Shown here in pieces: positions 10,046 to 18,624 of a DNA stretch of 64,000 bases (positions are counted from its first letter, which is position 1; each line of letters opens with the position of its first letter). The position numbers and the translations under genes were made by a program. Under the pieces are notes generated by a model. It was not told the origin of the DNA. It worked only from the letters and a program-made list of their open reading frames with translations, and made no database searches. This stretch comes from JAJDOD01 sp039024895 (GTDB lineage: Bacteria; Pseudomonadota; Alphaproteobacteria; Rhodobacterales; Rhodobacteraceae), in the NCBI GenBank assembly GCA_039024895.1, contig JBCCPJ010000001.1:62001-126000 (forward strand), read 5' to 3'.

Positions 10046-11239
10046 CTAGTCGTCCCGCGAGTCCGCAGGGTTCATATTGATGTCGACCCAGACAAGGCGA
10101 TGCCGGGAGGCAAGCGCTGCCTCTGCGCTCAGCGCCGCGCCAGTCTCTGGCCAAAATACACCGCTTCCCTCCACGTCCAGTCCCGACGCAGGGAGCACGT
10201 AATCGACGCGCAAATTCCCCGGGGCACCTGTATCATCTGGCCAGTCCACCGTGTCCAAGGTCGCGGGCGATTGATGAAACAGGTTGACGCCCACATCGCG
10301 CAAAGATGCCTCCCGGCCTCCTTCGCTAGACGGTCGCGTATCTTGTAAGCCGGGGTGGCTCAGTAAGGCGCGGATGGCACCGGGCAAGCTCTCTCCATCA
10401 TGTGCATCGGCATTTGCAGTCCCCATCACAAGAAAGGGCCTTTCAGGCTTACTCTCAGTAAGCGCGTCGACATATCTGACCCAAAATTGTGTCTCGTCAT
10501 GGTTTCTGCGACCGTTTCGATCCTCGGGACCGTCGAAAACTGGCGCTGTCGCATGCCAAATCAGCAAGCTCAAAACCTCACCGCTCGGCAAGAGAACGGG
10601 AAGGTCCCAATGCACAGTTGTGCTCAGGCGCCGCGGGCTGCGCCCGTCATCGATATACTTGGTCTCGGGCAGGTCCCACCAATCCAATGCGGAAAAGTCG
10701 TTCAAATCATCCGCAAGGATCGGAAAGCGGGACAACACGCCCATGCCACCCTGACCTGCGAATTCCGCGTATCCCTCCGCATCGGCTGGTTCGCCGAGGC
10801 GACCGTTCCCGTTTAGATCGCGCCCACTGTCAAAGCCGCGGTTGGGGCGACGCGTAAAGTAATAGAATTGCCCCTCCAAGCGCTTGGACAGCGCCCGTAA
10901 CGCGACTGCATTCAGGTCATAGTCGAAATCACCAATGACGAGCACATCCGGTTTGACTGCCTCAACAACGCGAACCCATGCTTCAATCTGTGGGTCGTTC
11001 TTCAGGATGTCGCGCAACAGAAGGCCGGGGCCGTCGCGTGATAACTCGCTGTGGAAATAGGCAAAGCGAACCGTTTCAGCAAACGCAGGCGATACGAGCA
11101 GAAACGCTGCAACTAGACTGGCACAAGTCCTGCGTTGCCCTCGGCTTGGGAGGCGAGCTTGCGTTTTTCCGTGATAAGCAACGCGATGCGGCCCATCGCG
11201 ATCCCACGCATGAAAAGCGAAGCTGGCAAAAAGGCCCAT
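10046..11239 (-). CDS. Secreted endonuclease/exonuclease/phosphatase-family protein
   Basis: A 397-residue frame whose mature part begins near AETVRFAYFHSEL. It has EEP-fold features: VLVIGDFDYD, RDLNGNGRLG, GGMGVLSRFPI, LIWHATAP, and a final ASRHRLVWVDI containing the expected His. Such proteins hydrolyse phosphodiester or phosphomonoester bonds, often with Mg2+. A hydrophobic stretch ending in SPAFA looks like a signal peptide, so export is probable. The only in-frame ATG (11239) lies 127 bases inside the upstream gene and gives an implausibly long, polar leader. No NTG other than CTG is closer to the signal peptide. The true start is therefore uncertain. Substrate unknown. Confidence 0.8.
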   Translation of the reverse strand: MGLFASFAFHAWDRDGPHRVAYHGKTQARLPSRGQRRTCASLVAAFLLVSPAFAETVRFAYFHSELSRDGPGLLLRDILKNDPQIEAWVRVVEAVKPDVLVIGDFDYDLNAVALRALSKRLEGQFYYFTRRPNRGFDSGRDLNGNGRLGEPADAEGYAEFAGQGGMGVLSRFPILADDLNDFSALDWWDLPETKYIDDGRSPRRLSTTVHWDLPVLLPSGEVLSLLIWHATAPVFDGPEDRNGRRNHDETQFWVRYVDALTESKPERPFLVMGTANADAHDGESLPGAIRALLSHPGLQDTRPSSEGGREASLRDVGVNLFHQSPATLDTVDWPDDTGAPGNLRVDYVLPASGLDVEGSGVFWPETGAALSAEAALASRHRLVWVDINMNPADSRDD

Positions 11240-11952
11240 GCCGCCACCGTCCAGATCAACGTCTGCGGATTGTCGAGAGACACCGTACCGAACAAGGACG
11301 TTGCCGATTGGATGACCGCAGGTGTTAAGAATGGCAGTAAAAAGCCTAATGCAATGTTAAAACGTGCGTCTCGCTCAAGCCGCTCCACGACATCCCCACC
11401 CGCCGTTGGGTCGAAAGTTGGCAGGTTGATCCAAACGTTGAAGCCGCCGTTACGGGTGGGCCATTGGCGCAAACGTTGGTAGATAATAAATATCGCCAGC
11501 GTCAGCAACGAGACGATATATGTCAGCCCTGCACTGTCACGCACAAGCTGGATATGCCGTGGATCCGCATCCTCGGGCAACATTAGAACAACGAGGCGCA
11601 CCGGCGAATACGGAAAATCGATCGCATCGCCAACCGTCGCTCCGATCGCCGTGACGACACGGCTAATGGGTGTCGGCGCCTGCATGCCCACGACCAACTC
11701 CGTCAGCAGCAAAACCATGATAAAGAGTGAACCAAAACGGATGCGATTAAACGGCGGCGCATCGCGAAACTCGACGAGACCCGGATAAGTCGAAGCGTAT
11801 TCAAAGAACGTCAGCCCGGCCGCAAACAAGGCGATCAATGTGACCACCGGCATAACGTCTGTCGCTGTGCCCGGCAGCAAGAGCGACGGCGTCAAGATCA
11901 TTATAATGACAAGAAGCGCACGCAAAAGGGCGCCAAGAACACGCGGTATCAC
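11113..11952 (-). CDS. Conserved membrane protein in the leu cluster
   Basis: A 279-residue integral membrane protein with about seven hydrophobic helices, including ALLVIIMILTPSLLL near residue 12, VVTLIALFAAGLTF near 36, LFIMVLLLTELVVGM near 76 and TYIVSLLTLAIFIIY near 146. I do not recognise a functional family. It starts at a GTG after AGAGGCA; a 62-codon frame upstream ends in the same GTGA, but that frame looks spurious. The gene sits between leuD and the EEP-family gene and overlaps the latter. Its position suggests co-transcription with leuB, not a role in leucine synthesis. Confidence 0.75.
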   Translation of the reverse strand: MIPRVLGALLRALLVIIMILTPSLLLPGTATDVMPVVTLIALFAAGLTFFEYASTYPGLVEFRDAPPFNRIRFGSLFIMVLLLTELVVGMQAPTPISRVVTAIGATVGDAIDFPYSPVRLVVLMLPEDADPRHIQLVRDSAGLTYIVSLLTLAIFIIYQRLRQWPTRNGGFNVWINLPTFDPTAGGDVVERLERDARFNIALGFLLPFLTPAVIQSATSLFGTVSLDNPQTLIWTVAAWAFLPASLFMRGIAMGRIALLITEKRKLASQAEGNAGLVPV

Positions 11953-12158
11953 TGCCTCTGCCTCATGTTGCCGTCATCTGCGATCCTTCGGACGCAGTGC
12001 GGTTTTGTTGTTGAACAGTCAGTTTCTAAGACTGCCATAATTTTGCCCCATTTTTGCCTTGGCTCGGACATCACAGCAATAACTCCTGAAGGCTGAATGA
12101 ATTTCTGGGCGATTTCGTGTTCCGAATGGTGCGACATTGCATCAATTCTTAAACGAAG

Positions 12159-12186
12159 TAGGGCCGCCCAATCGGACGGCCCTACA
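12159..12186 (-). terminator. Terminator after leuD
   Basis: A 9-bp perfect stem, GTAGGGCCG (12159-12167) with CGGCCCTAC (12178-12186). It is extended by CC/GG across a bulged A and lies 20 bases past the leuD stop. The leftward tail is TTCGTTTAAG, short in T but acceptable. It suggests leuCD and the genes from 11952 onward are separate transcripts. The rest of 11953-12205 shows no gene. Confidence 0.65.
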
Positions 12187-12205
12187 TGTTGTGGTCGAGT
12201 CTAGC

Positions 12206-12814
12206 TTAGACCCAAGGGCGTTCCGTTGACGCCTTAGCTTCGAAAACGTCAATCGCATCAGCCGCATTCGCAAATGTCAGACCGATGTCGTCCAGACCGT
12301 TCAACAAGCAGTGCTTTTTGAAAGCGTCGACTTCGAATGCAACCCGCCCACCGTCGGGACCAGAGATGGTTTGGCTTTCGAGATCAACAGTCAGCACCGC
12401 GTTCGAACCGCGCTCCGCGTCATCCATGAGCTTTTGATGATCTTCGGGTGAGACCACAATCGGCAGAATGCCGTTCTTGAAGCAATTGTTGTAAAAGATA
12501 TCCGCAAAACTGGTCGAAATTACGCAGCGAATGCCGAAATCGAGCAAGGCCCAAGGGGCGTGTTCGCGGCTTGATCCACAACCAAAATTGTCGCCCGCAA
12601 CCAATATCTGCGCCTCGCGGTAGGCAGGTTTGTTGAGCACGAAGCCGTCAATCTCATTCCCTTGCCGATCAAAACGCATTTCATCGAACAAATTGGCGCC
12701 CAAGCCAGTCCGCTTGATCGTTTTGAGGAATTGCTTCGGAATGATCATATCCGTGTCGATATTGACCAACGGCATCGGAGCAGCGACGCCTGTGAGCATT
12801 TCGAACTTTTCCAT
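12206..12814 (-). CDS. leuD: 3-isopropylmalate dehydratase small subunit
   Basis: This is the small subunit that, with LeuC, isomerises 2-isopropylmalate to 3-isopropylmalate in leucine biosynthesis. The 202-residue protein shows the family motifs: NIDTDMIIPKQFLK near the start, GDNFGCGSSREHAPWAL around residue 75, and FKNGILPIV around 112. The ATG at 12814 shares its A with the leuC TGA stop, so the two subunits are translationally coupled and made in matched amounts. A GTG one codon earlier is also possible. Confidence 0.97.
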   Translation of the reverse strand: MEKFEMLTGVAAPMPLVNIDTDMIIPKQFLKTIKRTGLGANLFDEMRFDRQGNEIDGFVLNKPAYREAQILVAGDNFGCGSSREHAPWALLDFGIRCVISTSFADIFYNNCFKNGILPIVVSPEDHQKLMDDAERGSNAVLTVDLESQTISGPDGGRVAFEVDAFKKHCLLNGLDDIGLTFANAADAIDVFEAKASTERPWV

Positions 12815-14220
12815 CACATTATTTCCCGAACATCGGTCAATTTACCGGTGATCGCAGCCGCTGCCGCCATCGCAGGCGACATGAGGTGTGTCCGCCCTTT
12901 GAAACCCTGCCGGCCTTCGAAGTTACGGTTTGACGTCGATGCACAGCGCTCCTCGGGCGCAAGCTGGTCTGGGTTCATGGCAAGACACATGGAACAGCCG
13001 GCAAGCCGCCATTCAAAACCGGCTTCTTTAAAGATATCTGCAAGTCCTTCTTCTTCCGCCTGTACCCGGACAAGACCTGACCCAGGGACGACCATTGCGC
13101 GTTTTACGCCAATTTTCTTTCCCTTGACGATTTCGGCAGCGGCACGGAGGTCCTCGATCCGGCCATTTGTACAGGAGCCAATGAAGACCGTGTCGATGGC
13201 GATATCCGTCAGTTTCTGACCAGGTTGCAGGCCCATGTAATTGATGGAGCGCTCGGCCGCCCCAACCTTACCGCCTTCAAAGTTGTCCGGCGACGGTACC
13301 TCTGCGGTAATCGGCAAGACGTCTTCGGGAGATGTGCCCCAAGTCACTACAGGTGCGATATCCTCACCGCGGATCGTGACGATTTCATCCCAGTGCGCGT
13401 CCTCATCCGAAAACAGCGTCTTCCAATAGGTAAGCGCAGCTTCCCACTGAGCGCCCTTAGGCGCATGCGGACGGCCCTTTACGTACTCAAAGGTCTTTTC
13501 ATCGGGCGCGATCAATCCGGCACGTGCGCCACCTTCAATCGCCATGTTGCAGACTGTCATACGACCTTCCATGGAAAGATCGCGTATCGCTTCACCACAA
13601 TACTCAATGACAAAGCCGGTGCCGCCGGCGGTGCCGGTCTTGCCGATCACCGAGAGCGTGATGTCTTTTGCGGTCACACCGGGACGAAGCTTGCCGGTGA
13701 TCTCGACCTTCATGTTCTTGGATTTCTTCTGGATGAGCGTCTGCGTCGCCAGAACATGTTCGACTTCGCTTGTTCCAATGCCGTGCGCCAGCGCACCAAA
13801 GGCGCCATGCGTTGCCGTATGACTATCCCCACAGACAACGGTCATGCCCGGCAACGTCCAGCCCTGTTCTGGTCCAACGATATGAACAATGCCCTGGCGG
13901 ATATCGGTAACCGGATAATAGTGAATGCCGAATTCCTTGGCGTTCTTGTCAAGCGCAGCCACTTGGATACGGCTGTCTTCTGGCATTTGCTCTGGATTGT
14001 TGCGCCCCGCTGTCGTTGGCACATTGTGATCCGGAACGGCGATGGTCTTGTCCGGCGCGCGAACGGTACGGCCCGCCATGCGAAGACCCTCGAAAGCCTG
14101 CGGACTTGTCACCTCATGAACGAGATGGCGGTCGATATAGAGATGGCATGTGCCATCTTCGGCGGCATGGGCAACGTGATCGTCCCATATCTTGTCATAC
14201 AATGTGCGGGGTTCAGTCAT
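12814..14220 (-). CDS. leuC: 3-isopropylmalate dehydratase large subunit
   Basis: This is the large, iron-sulfur-bearing subunit of isopropylmalate isomerase. The 468-residue protein starts at the ATG preceded by AAGGA at 8 bases, which matches the family start TLYDKIWDDH; a longer open frame to 14346 is ignored. The 4Fe-4S ligands are visible as FIGSCTNGRIEDL and AGCSMCLAMNPDQL. VCGDSHTATHGAFGALAHGIGTSE carries the active-site segment. It overlaps leuD by 1 base. The core enzyme appears intact. Confidence 0.97.
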   Translation of the reverse strand: MTEPRTLYDKIWDDHVAHAAEDGTCHLYIDRHLVHEVTSPQAFEGLRMAGRTVRAPDKTIAVPDHNVPTTAGRNNPEQMPEDSRIQVAALDKNAKEFGIHYYPVTDIRQGIVHIVGPEQGWTLPGMTVVCGDSHTATHGAFGALAHGIGTSEVEHVLATQTLIQKKSKNMKVEITGKLRPGVTAKDITLSVIGKTGTAGGTGFVIEYCGEAIRDLSMEGRMTVCNMAIEGGARAGLIAPDEKTFEYVKGRPHAPKGAQWEAALTYWKTLFSDEDAHWDEIVTIRGEDIAPVVTWGTSPEDVLPITAEVPSPDNFEGGKVGAAERSINYMGLQPGQKLTDIAIDTVFIGSCTNGRIEDLRAAAEIVKGKKIGVKRAMVVPGSGLVRVQAEEEGLADIFKEAGFEWRLAGCSMCLAMNPDQLAPEERCASTSNRNFEGRQGFKGRTHLMSPAMAAAAAITGKLTDVREIM

Positions 14221-14406
14221 GTCCGAATTCCTTGGAGAAGCGGCCGCGTCGGCCAAACATAGATGGTCAGGCGAAACGTGCTCGAAGGTGTGCAAGCGCA
14301 GAGCGCTGAACACCGAAGAAGCGCCACGGCAACCGTGCGCGATCATCTATGTCAAAAACAACTTCCATGGCGTGGAACCATATACGCATTGGCCTACAAA
14401 TGACAA

Positions 14407-14431
14407 CCCCGCTGCCTGGGCGACAGCGGGG
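14407..14431 (-). terminator. Terminator after apt, within the leuC upstream region
   Basis: Stem CCCCGCTG (14407-14414) with CAGCGGGG (14424-14431). Leftward it is followed by TTGTCATTTG. It ends the mtnP-apt transcript and lies in the 315-base gap 14221-14535, which otherwise must hold the leuC promoter. I see no leader-peptide attenuator or known riboswitch there. Confidence 0.6.
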
Positions 14432-14535
14432 CCGAACTCGTGAGAAACGCGATTTCGAAATCACGCTCTCGATAAGAAGCGAATTCTAAAGTTTGGTTAA
14501 CAAGGGTGGCAAAATAAGAACATTCTGGCCGCCAG

Positions 14536-15075
14536 TTAATCGCCGTCAAACGCGCAAAGAACGTGCACGTCCATACCCAAACTTTGGAGCTTCGCGCGGC
14601 CCCCGAGGTCTGGCAGATCGACAATGAAAGCACAGCCGATAATCTCAGCCCCTAAACGTTCGAGCAACTTGAGACCAGCTTCCGCCGTGCCGCCGGTTGC
14701 CAATAAGTCGTCAACGACCAGTACCTTTTCACCGGGCTCAATGGCGTCGTCGTGAACCTCCATCACGGCCTCACCATACTCAAGCTTGTATTCTTCCGAT
14801 ATCGTGGCCCCAGGCAGCTTTCCCTTTTTCCGGATCGGCACGAAACCCACCGAAAGTTGGTGCGCAATCGCTCCCCCGATGATGAAGCCGCGGGCCTCAA
14901 GGCCGACCACCTTGTCGATCTGCTGCCCGGCATAGGGTTCCAACAACTGATCGATACAAATACGCAACCCCCGGGGGTCCGAGAACAGGGTGGTCACATC
15001 GCGAAACATGATCCCTTCATGGGGGAAATCGACGATGGTGCGGATGTAGTCTCTTACGGTCTTGCGAGGTGGCAT
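14536..15075 (-). CDS. apt: Adenine phosphoribosyltransferase
   Basis: It converts adenine and PRPP to AMP. The 179-residue protein has the family length, FPHEGIMFRDVTTL near residue 17, GLEARGFIIGGAIA near 58 and the PRPP-binding loop VLVVDDLLATGGTA near 118. It follows mtnP by 46 bases on the same strand. MtnP releases adenine from methylthioadenosine and Apt recaptures it, so the pair forms a two-step salvage unit. A terminator follows at 14407-14431. Confidence 0.96.
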   Translation of the reverse strand: MPPRKTVRDYIRTIVDFPHEGIMFRDVTTLFSDPRGLRICIDQLLEPYAGQQIDKVVGLEARGFIIGGAIAHQLSVGFVPIRKKGKLPGATISEEYKLEYGEAVMEVHDDAIEPGEKVLVVDDLLATGGTAEAGLKLLERLGAEIIGCAFIVDLPDLGGRAKLQSLGMDVHVLCAFDGD

Positions 15076-15121
15076 GCGTCATCCATTTCGTTACCGGAAA
15101 TGATATCCGAGTCGAGGAAGA

Positions 15122-15994
15122 TCAAAGCACGCGCCCGGCAACGGCATCAAGCTTTGACACCACGTTCGGATCGCGGTTCTCAGGCGACGTGATGATTGCG
15201 AACTCCAACGCCCGGTCACAGCCATGGGGGCAAGGCGCACGCTCTTGCCCCAGAAGTTTTGGCAGCCGCGAAACCAAACTGCGCGCCTTATCGGCATTAC
15301 CCATGAGCGTTTTGATGATGTTGGTCACATCCACCTCGCCATGGTCCGGATGCCAACTGTCGTAATCGGTAATCATGGCCACGCTCGCGTAGCAGAGCTC
15401 TGCCTCTCGTGCCAATTTCGCCTCGGGCATATTGGTCATTCCGATAATGTCACAGCCCCAAACTTCACGGTACAGCTTCGATTCGGCCAATGAAGAGAAT
15501 TGCGGCCCTTCCATCGCCAGATAAGTGCCGCCACGATGCACCTTGATTCCGGATGCTTCCGCAGCGGTGAAACACTCATCCCCCAACCGCGGACAAACCG
15601 GGTGCGCGACGCTGACATGGGCCACGCAACCTGCGCCAAAGAACGACTTCTCGCGTGCAAAGGTGCGGTCAATGAACTGATCCACGATGACGAAATCACC
15701 GGGTGCCATCTCTTCCCGAAAAGACCCACAGGCGGAAACGCTGATCACATCCGTCACGCCCAGTCGCTTCAGCGCGTCGATGTTGGCTCGATAGGGCACG
15801 GTCGTCGGCGAATGAACATGTCCCCGGCCATGGCGCGGTAAAAAGACCATGCGAACATCATCCAGCGTACCGGTCAGTACTTGATCCGAAGGCGCGCCCC
15901 AAGGCGTTTCAACAGTCACCCAATCGGCGCCGTCCAATCCTTCGATGTCATAAATGCCGCTTCCGCCAATGACCCCGATAACTGTATCACTCAT
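15122..15994 (-). CDS. mtnP: S-methyl-5'-thioadenosine phosphorylase
   Basis: It cleaves methylthioadenosine, the by-product of polyamine and other AdoMet-dependent pathways, to adenine and 5-methylthioribose-1-phosphate. The 290-residue protein carries IGVIGGSGIYDI at the start, LPRHGRGH, VSACGSFREEM, and MEGPQFSSLAES and GMTNMPEAKLAREAE of the PNP/MTAP family. The start is the ATG at 15994 after AAGGGGG; the open frame extends 8 codons further without a better signal. It is the first gene of an mtnP-apt operon. Confidence 0.95.
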   Translation of the reverse strand: MSDTVIGVIGGSGIYDIEGLDGADWVTVETPWGAPSDQVLTGTLDDVRMVFLPRHGRGHVHSPTTVPYRANIDALKRLGVTDVISVSACGSFREEMAPGDFVIVDQFIDRTFAREKSFFGAGCVAHVSVAHPVCPRLGDECFTAAEASGIKVHRGGTYLAMEGPQFSSLAESKLYREVWGCDIIGMTNMPEAKLAREAELCYASVAMITDYDSWHPDHGEVDVTNIIKTLMGNADKARSLVSRLPKLLGQERAPCPHGCDRALEFAIITSPENRDPNVVSKLDAVAGRVL

Positions 15995-16109
15995 GGCTGC
16001 CCCCTTCTTTCGGTTCACCGGTCCTTAGCTGAAAGAAGGTTGACGACAATGCAACTCACCACACGCAATCTTTATGGAATATTCAGAAGTCCATGTACGC
16101 GCTGCCTCT

Positions 16110-16571
16110 TCAGGAAGCGCCTAGTGCATCAAGAACGGGCCGTGTTTGCGCTTCGAAAGCAGCGTCACGCTTATTGATCGCGCCGAGAAGCCACGCAACG
16201 GCCTCCCGAATGTCAGCCGATGACTGCCCCACCTGCCGTGCCATTTCCGACCGCGCTTCGGGTGTGTTCAATATCCTCATCACGACAATGGATGCCCAGC
16301 GCGGGGCCTGACGGACAAAGACGGGCAGCGCCATGAGGATCTGTCCAACATAAGTCTTGATTTCCACCCGCTCGATTAGGTGGATCACAGAGTACATTGC
16401 CTCATCATAAGGCGCCTCGTCATCGAACAAATCCAACACGCCAGCAAAAAACGGACGAATATCACTTGGTAGCGAGAACAATCCAGCCTCGAAGTCAGCC
16501 ACCCAAGTTGGGCAGCTTGTGTCGAGGCTTTTCAGCCTCGCCAGCGTGTCTTGGACAGATGCGTCACTCAT
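16110..16571 (-). CDS. Probable immunity protein for the upstream toxin-like gene
   Basis: A 153-residue, mostly helical, cytoplasmic-looking protein without signal peptide. Hydrophobic helices such as PFFAGVLDLF and IVVMRILNTP alternate with acidic segments (DDEAPYDEAMY). I cannot place it in a named immunity family with certainty; Imm30-like proteins are the nearest general resemblance. The ATG overlaps the stop of the toxin-like gene by 4 bases (ATGA). A short soluble gene tightly coupled behind a long multidomain gene with a C-terminal nuclease-like tip is the classic effector-immunity layout, which is the basis of the call. Confidence 0.6.
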   Translation of the reverse strand: MSDASVQDTLARLKSLDTSCPTWVADFEAGLFSLPSDIRPFFAGVLDLFDDEAPYDEAMYSVIHLIERVEIKTYVGQILMALPVFVRQAPRWASIVVMRILNTPEARSEMARQVGQSSADIREAVAWLLGAINKRDAAFEAQTRPVLDALGAS

Positions 16572-18271
16572 TCGAACAGGTCTGGATACTCCGTTCTATT
16601 TCGCTCGATCACCTCGCGAAGCCTATCACGGACATAGTCCCCATACAGTCCATCGCGCTGATAAATGCTTCTAGCATCCCAGAGCCCCGCCGCAAGGGCA
16701 TCCCGCAAAGACATATCTGCGTCCGCTCGTGTTCCATAAGTGAGAGTAGAGCGATGTCTTCCGCCAGGCCCAGAAGGTTGCTCCATATTGATTGCGATAC
16801 CATCGCCCCAGGAAACGCCTTCGGCCGCCATGCGATTGGCCGAGGGAATATGATGCGGCGTTATATCGTCTCCAATGCGACCGGCATTTCGCAGCTCCGC
16901 CGCTGTGCCAACCAGCGCTTCATCTGGCAACAGGCCGAGCGGCGGTAAAGCGGGCGGGCGTGCAACAGGTGCGACCGGCGACGTCAAAACGACCTCCGGA
17001 GTTGTGCGTCGCCCGACAGGCAAAGCGCGGCTGCCCAAAAGTGCGGGGGCAATTGCGCCCGCGAATTCGAGCGGGTCATCGCGAGCGGCGTCTATCATCC
17101 CTTGACCCATCTCTGCGGCGACGGTGACCGTGTCATTGCCTCGCACGTACTCGATCCCGGTACTGAGCCCGGGGATCGCCAGTGAGCCGACCTGGAAAGC
17201 GTCTGCCAGACCGCTAAACGTTTGGCTTAAGCTCTCTCGGTAGTAGGCGCCCGGCTCATCGAAGACGCTGCCCCGATCGTTGGATGGCACCACATAGCCT
17301 TTCCATACATCCTCGAAGAAGTTCCCGACCGGCGCCACCGTCGATGCTTCGACCCCTGCCCCGAACCGCACAACGTGATCCCAAAAGGTCCCACGTTCTC
17401 TCAGGGCATCGGTCAACGGCCCACGGTTTTCAGGGCGCATCCCGAAATTGGTGCCGAACCAACCCGTTCCTTGATTTTGCGCAATCACGAAATCGGGCGG
17501 CACATCATAAGTTGCTGACCAGCCACTCTCGGGAATGGGGCCCGGGGCGCGCGAACTCGGCAGAACGCTGCCGCCAAAAACAAACCTTTCATGAGCCAGC
17601 GCATCGAGCGCATTCATGTCGTCGCCGACACGCATAATCCCATCGCCGAGCCTGCCCTGATATCCCCAAGCCCGCGCGCTCCCGACCGAAGGCAATGCCC
17701 GCTCGGAAAGGGCTCCCCATGCGGTTTCGCGCTCGATCCGGCTCCGGGCGGCAGCATCAGCGGCACGCATCCTCTCCATCGCCTCAAATCGTTCCTCGGC
17801 GCGGCGCGTTTCGTCATCGCGCGTCTCGACGCGGTAGGCGGCGTCTGACGTCATAACCTGCCGCGCGGCTGCTATGGAAAGGGCCTGAGACAGGCCTGAT
17901 TGCCCGCCGCCGTCACTTTCACTTGTCCGAGTAGGCGTGCTTGGCCGAGTTACCCGATTATCATTGTCGTTATCCCTGTCGCGATCCCGATCTCGGTCGT
18001 GGTGCGATCTTTCCGTCGCATCAAGCGAACCAACATGCGAGCTGCGACTGGTGGTGACTGTGCGCGACCCGCCGGAATCGTCGCCGCCACCGGACGGCGA
18101 CGTTCGGCTCGTGGTGCGCTCGTGGTGCGACCGTTCCGCCGCATCAAGCGACCCCACGTGGCTGGACCTGCTCGGTGTTGAGACACTACGCGACGGGGTC
18201 GAAACGGAGGGCGTCGAATAAGCAGCATTCGACGTCATGGCCGCGCGAGCTTCGGCAAACGACATACTCAT
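16568..18271 (-). CDS. Polymorphic-toxin-like protein with a C-terminal His-rich nuclease-like domain
   Basis: The N-terminal 130 residues are low complexity: two copies of SRSSHVGSLDA(A/T)ERSHH and a run of alternating Arg/Asp then Asn/Asp. A conserved-looking middle follows (GWFGTNFGMRPENRGPL, FWDHVVRFGAGVEASTV). A Pro-rich linker (PVAPVARPPALPPLGLLP) leads into a C-terminal domain of about 130 residues with DDITPHHIPSANRM and SGPGGRHRSTLTYG. An HH-containing start plus a later His recalls HNH/GHH-type nuclease toxins. The ATG at 18271 follows GAGG; the open frame reaches 18379. At 567 residues there is no clear signal peptide, so the export route is unknown. Toxin function is inferred from architecture and the coupled downstream gene. 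Confidence 0.65.
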   Translation of the reverse strand: MSMSFAEARAAMTSNAAYSTPSVSTPSRSVSTPSRSSHVGSLDAAERSHHERTTSRTSPSGGGDDSGGSRTVTTSRSSHVGSLDATERSHHDRDRDRDRDNDNDNRVTRPSTPTRTSESDGGGQSGLSQALSIAAARQVMTSDAAYRVETRDDETRRAEERFEAMERMRAADAAARSRIERETAWGALSERALPSVGSARAWGYQGRLGDGIMRVGDDMNALDALAHERFVFGGSVLPSSRAPGPIPESGWSATYDVPPDFVIAQNQGTGWFGTNFGMRPENRGPLTDALRERGTFWDHVVRFGAGVEASTVAPVGNFFEDVWKGYVVPSNDRGSVFDEPGAYYRESLSQTFSGLADAFQVGSLAIPGLSTGIEYVRGNDTVTVAAEMGQGMIDAARDDPLEFAGAIAPALLGSRALPVGRRTTPEVVLTSPVAPVARPPALPPLGLLPDEALVGTAAELRNAGRIGDDITPHHIPSANRMAAEGVSWGDGIAINMEQPSGPGGRHRSTLTYGTRADADMSLRDALAAGLWDARSIYQRDGLYGDYVRDRLREVIERNRTEYPDLFE

Positions 18272-18387
18272 GCCGTGCCTCGGAAAATGTAGTCGGGGGT
18301 ATATGTCATAGCTATCTCTCCCAAGAATCGAATGGGGAGCCAGCAAATTTACCGTGGAGCGTGATCTGCTTTGCGTCAAGACTTTAA

Positions 18388-18496
18388 AACGAAAACCCCC
18401 GCGCAGCGCAGGGGTCCCTCGTTCCGAAAGAGTCCCCCGGTGCCGCGGGCTGGGTGGGGGCTGTTAAAACCACGACACCGGGGGTAGCGTCTTTCG
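18388..18496 (-). ncRNA. Candidate structured small RNA with terminator
   Basis: On the minus strand, CGAAAGA (complement of 18490-18496) and CCCCCGGTG (18476-18484) pair with CACCGGGGG (18434-18442) and TCTTTCG (18425-18431). The result is a long two-part stem enclosing about 33 bases. A second hairpin with GC-rich arms (18395-18415) follows, then TTTTCGTTTT, a good terminator. No open frame is supported. It does not contain the tetraloop region of SRP RNA and I match it to no known family. Alternatively it could be a leader upstream of the toxin gene, although the terminator would then attenuate it. Confidence 0.55.
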
Positions 18497-18624
18497 CTAC
18501 ATCAAATCAATGACGGCGAAGTTGGGCGACAAGACGGGTGACATGCGCCTCAGGGGAGGTTTTTTTGTGGCGAAGATGCGGCAGGGCTTGATTCAGCTAT
18601 CTTTGCCGGGCAACATTCAACCTC

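Noticed and set aside
11949..12137. A 62-codon frame ending in the start of the membrane protein gene
   Set aside because: The GTGA overlap is tempting, but the protein text looks random and the ribosome binding site is poor.
18388..18496. Identification of the structured RNA as SRP 4.5S RNA, tmRNA or a known riboswitch
   Set aside because: The conserved SRP GGAAG tetraloop region, a tmRNA tag frame and CCA ends are absent.
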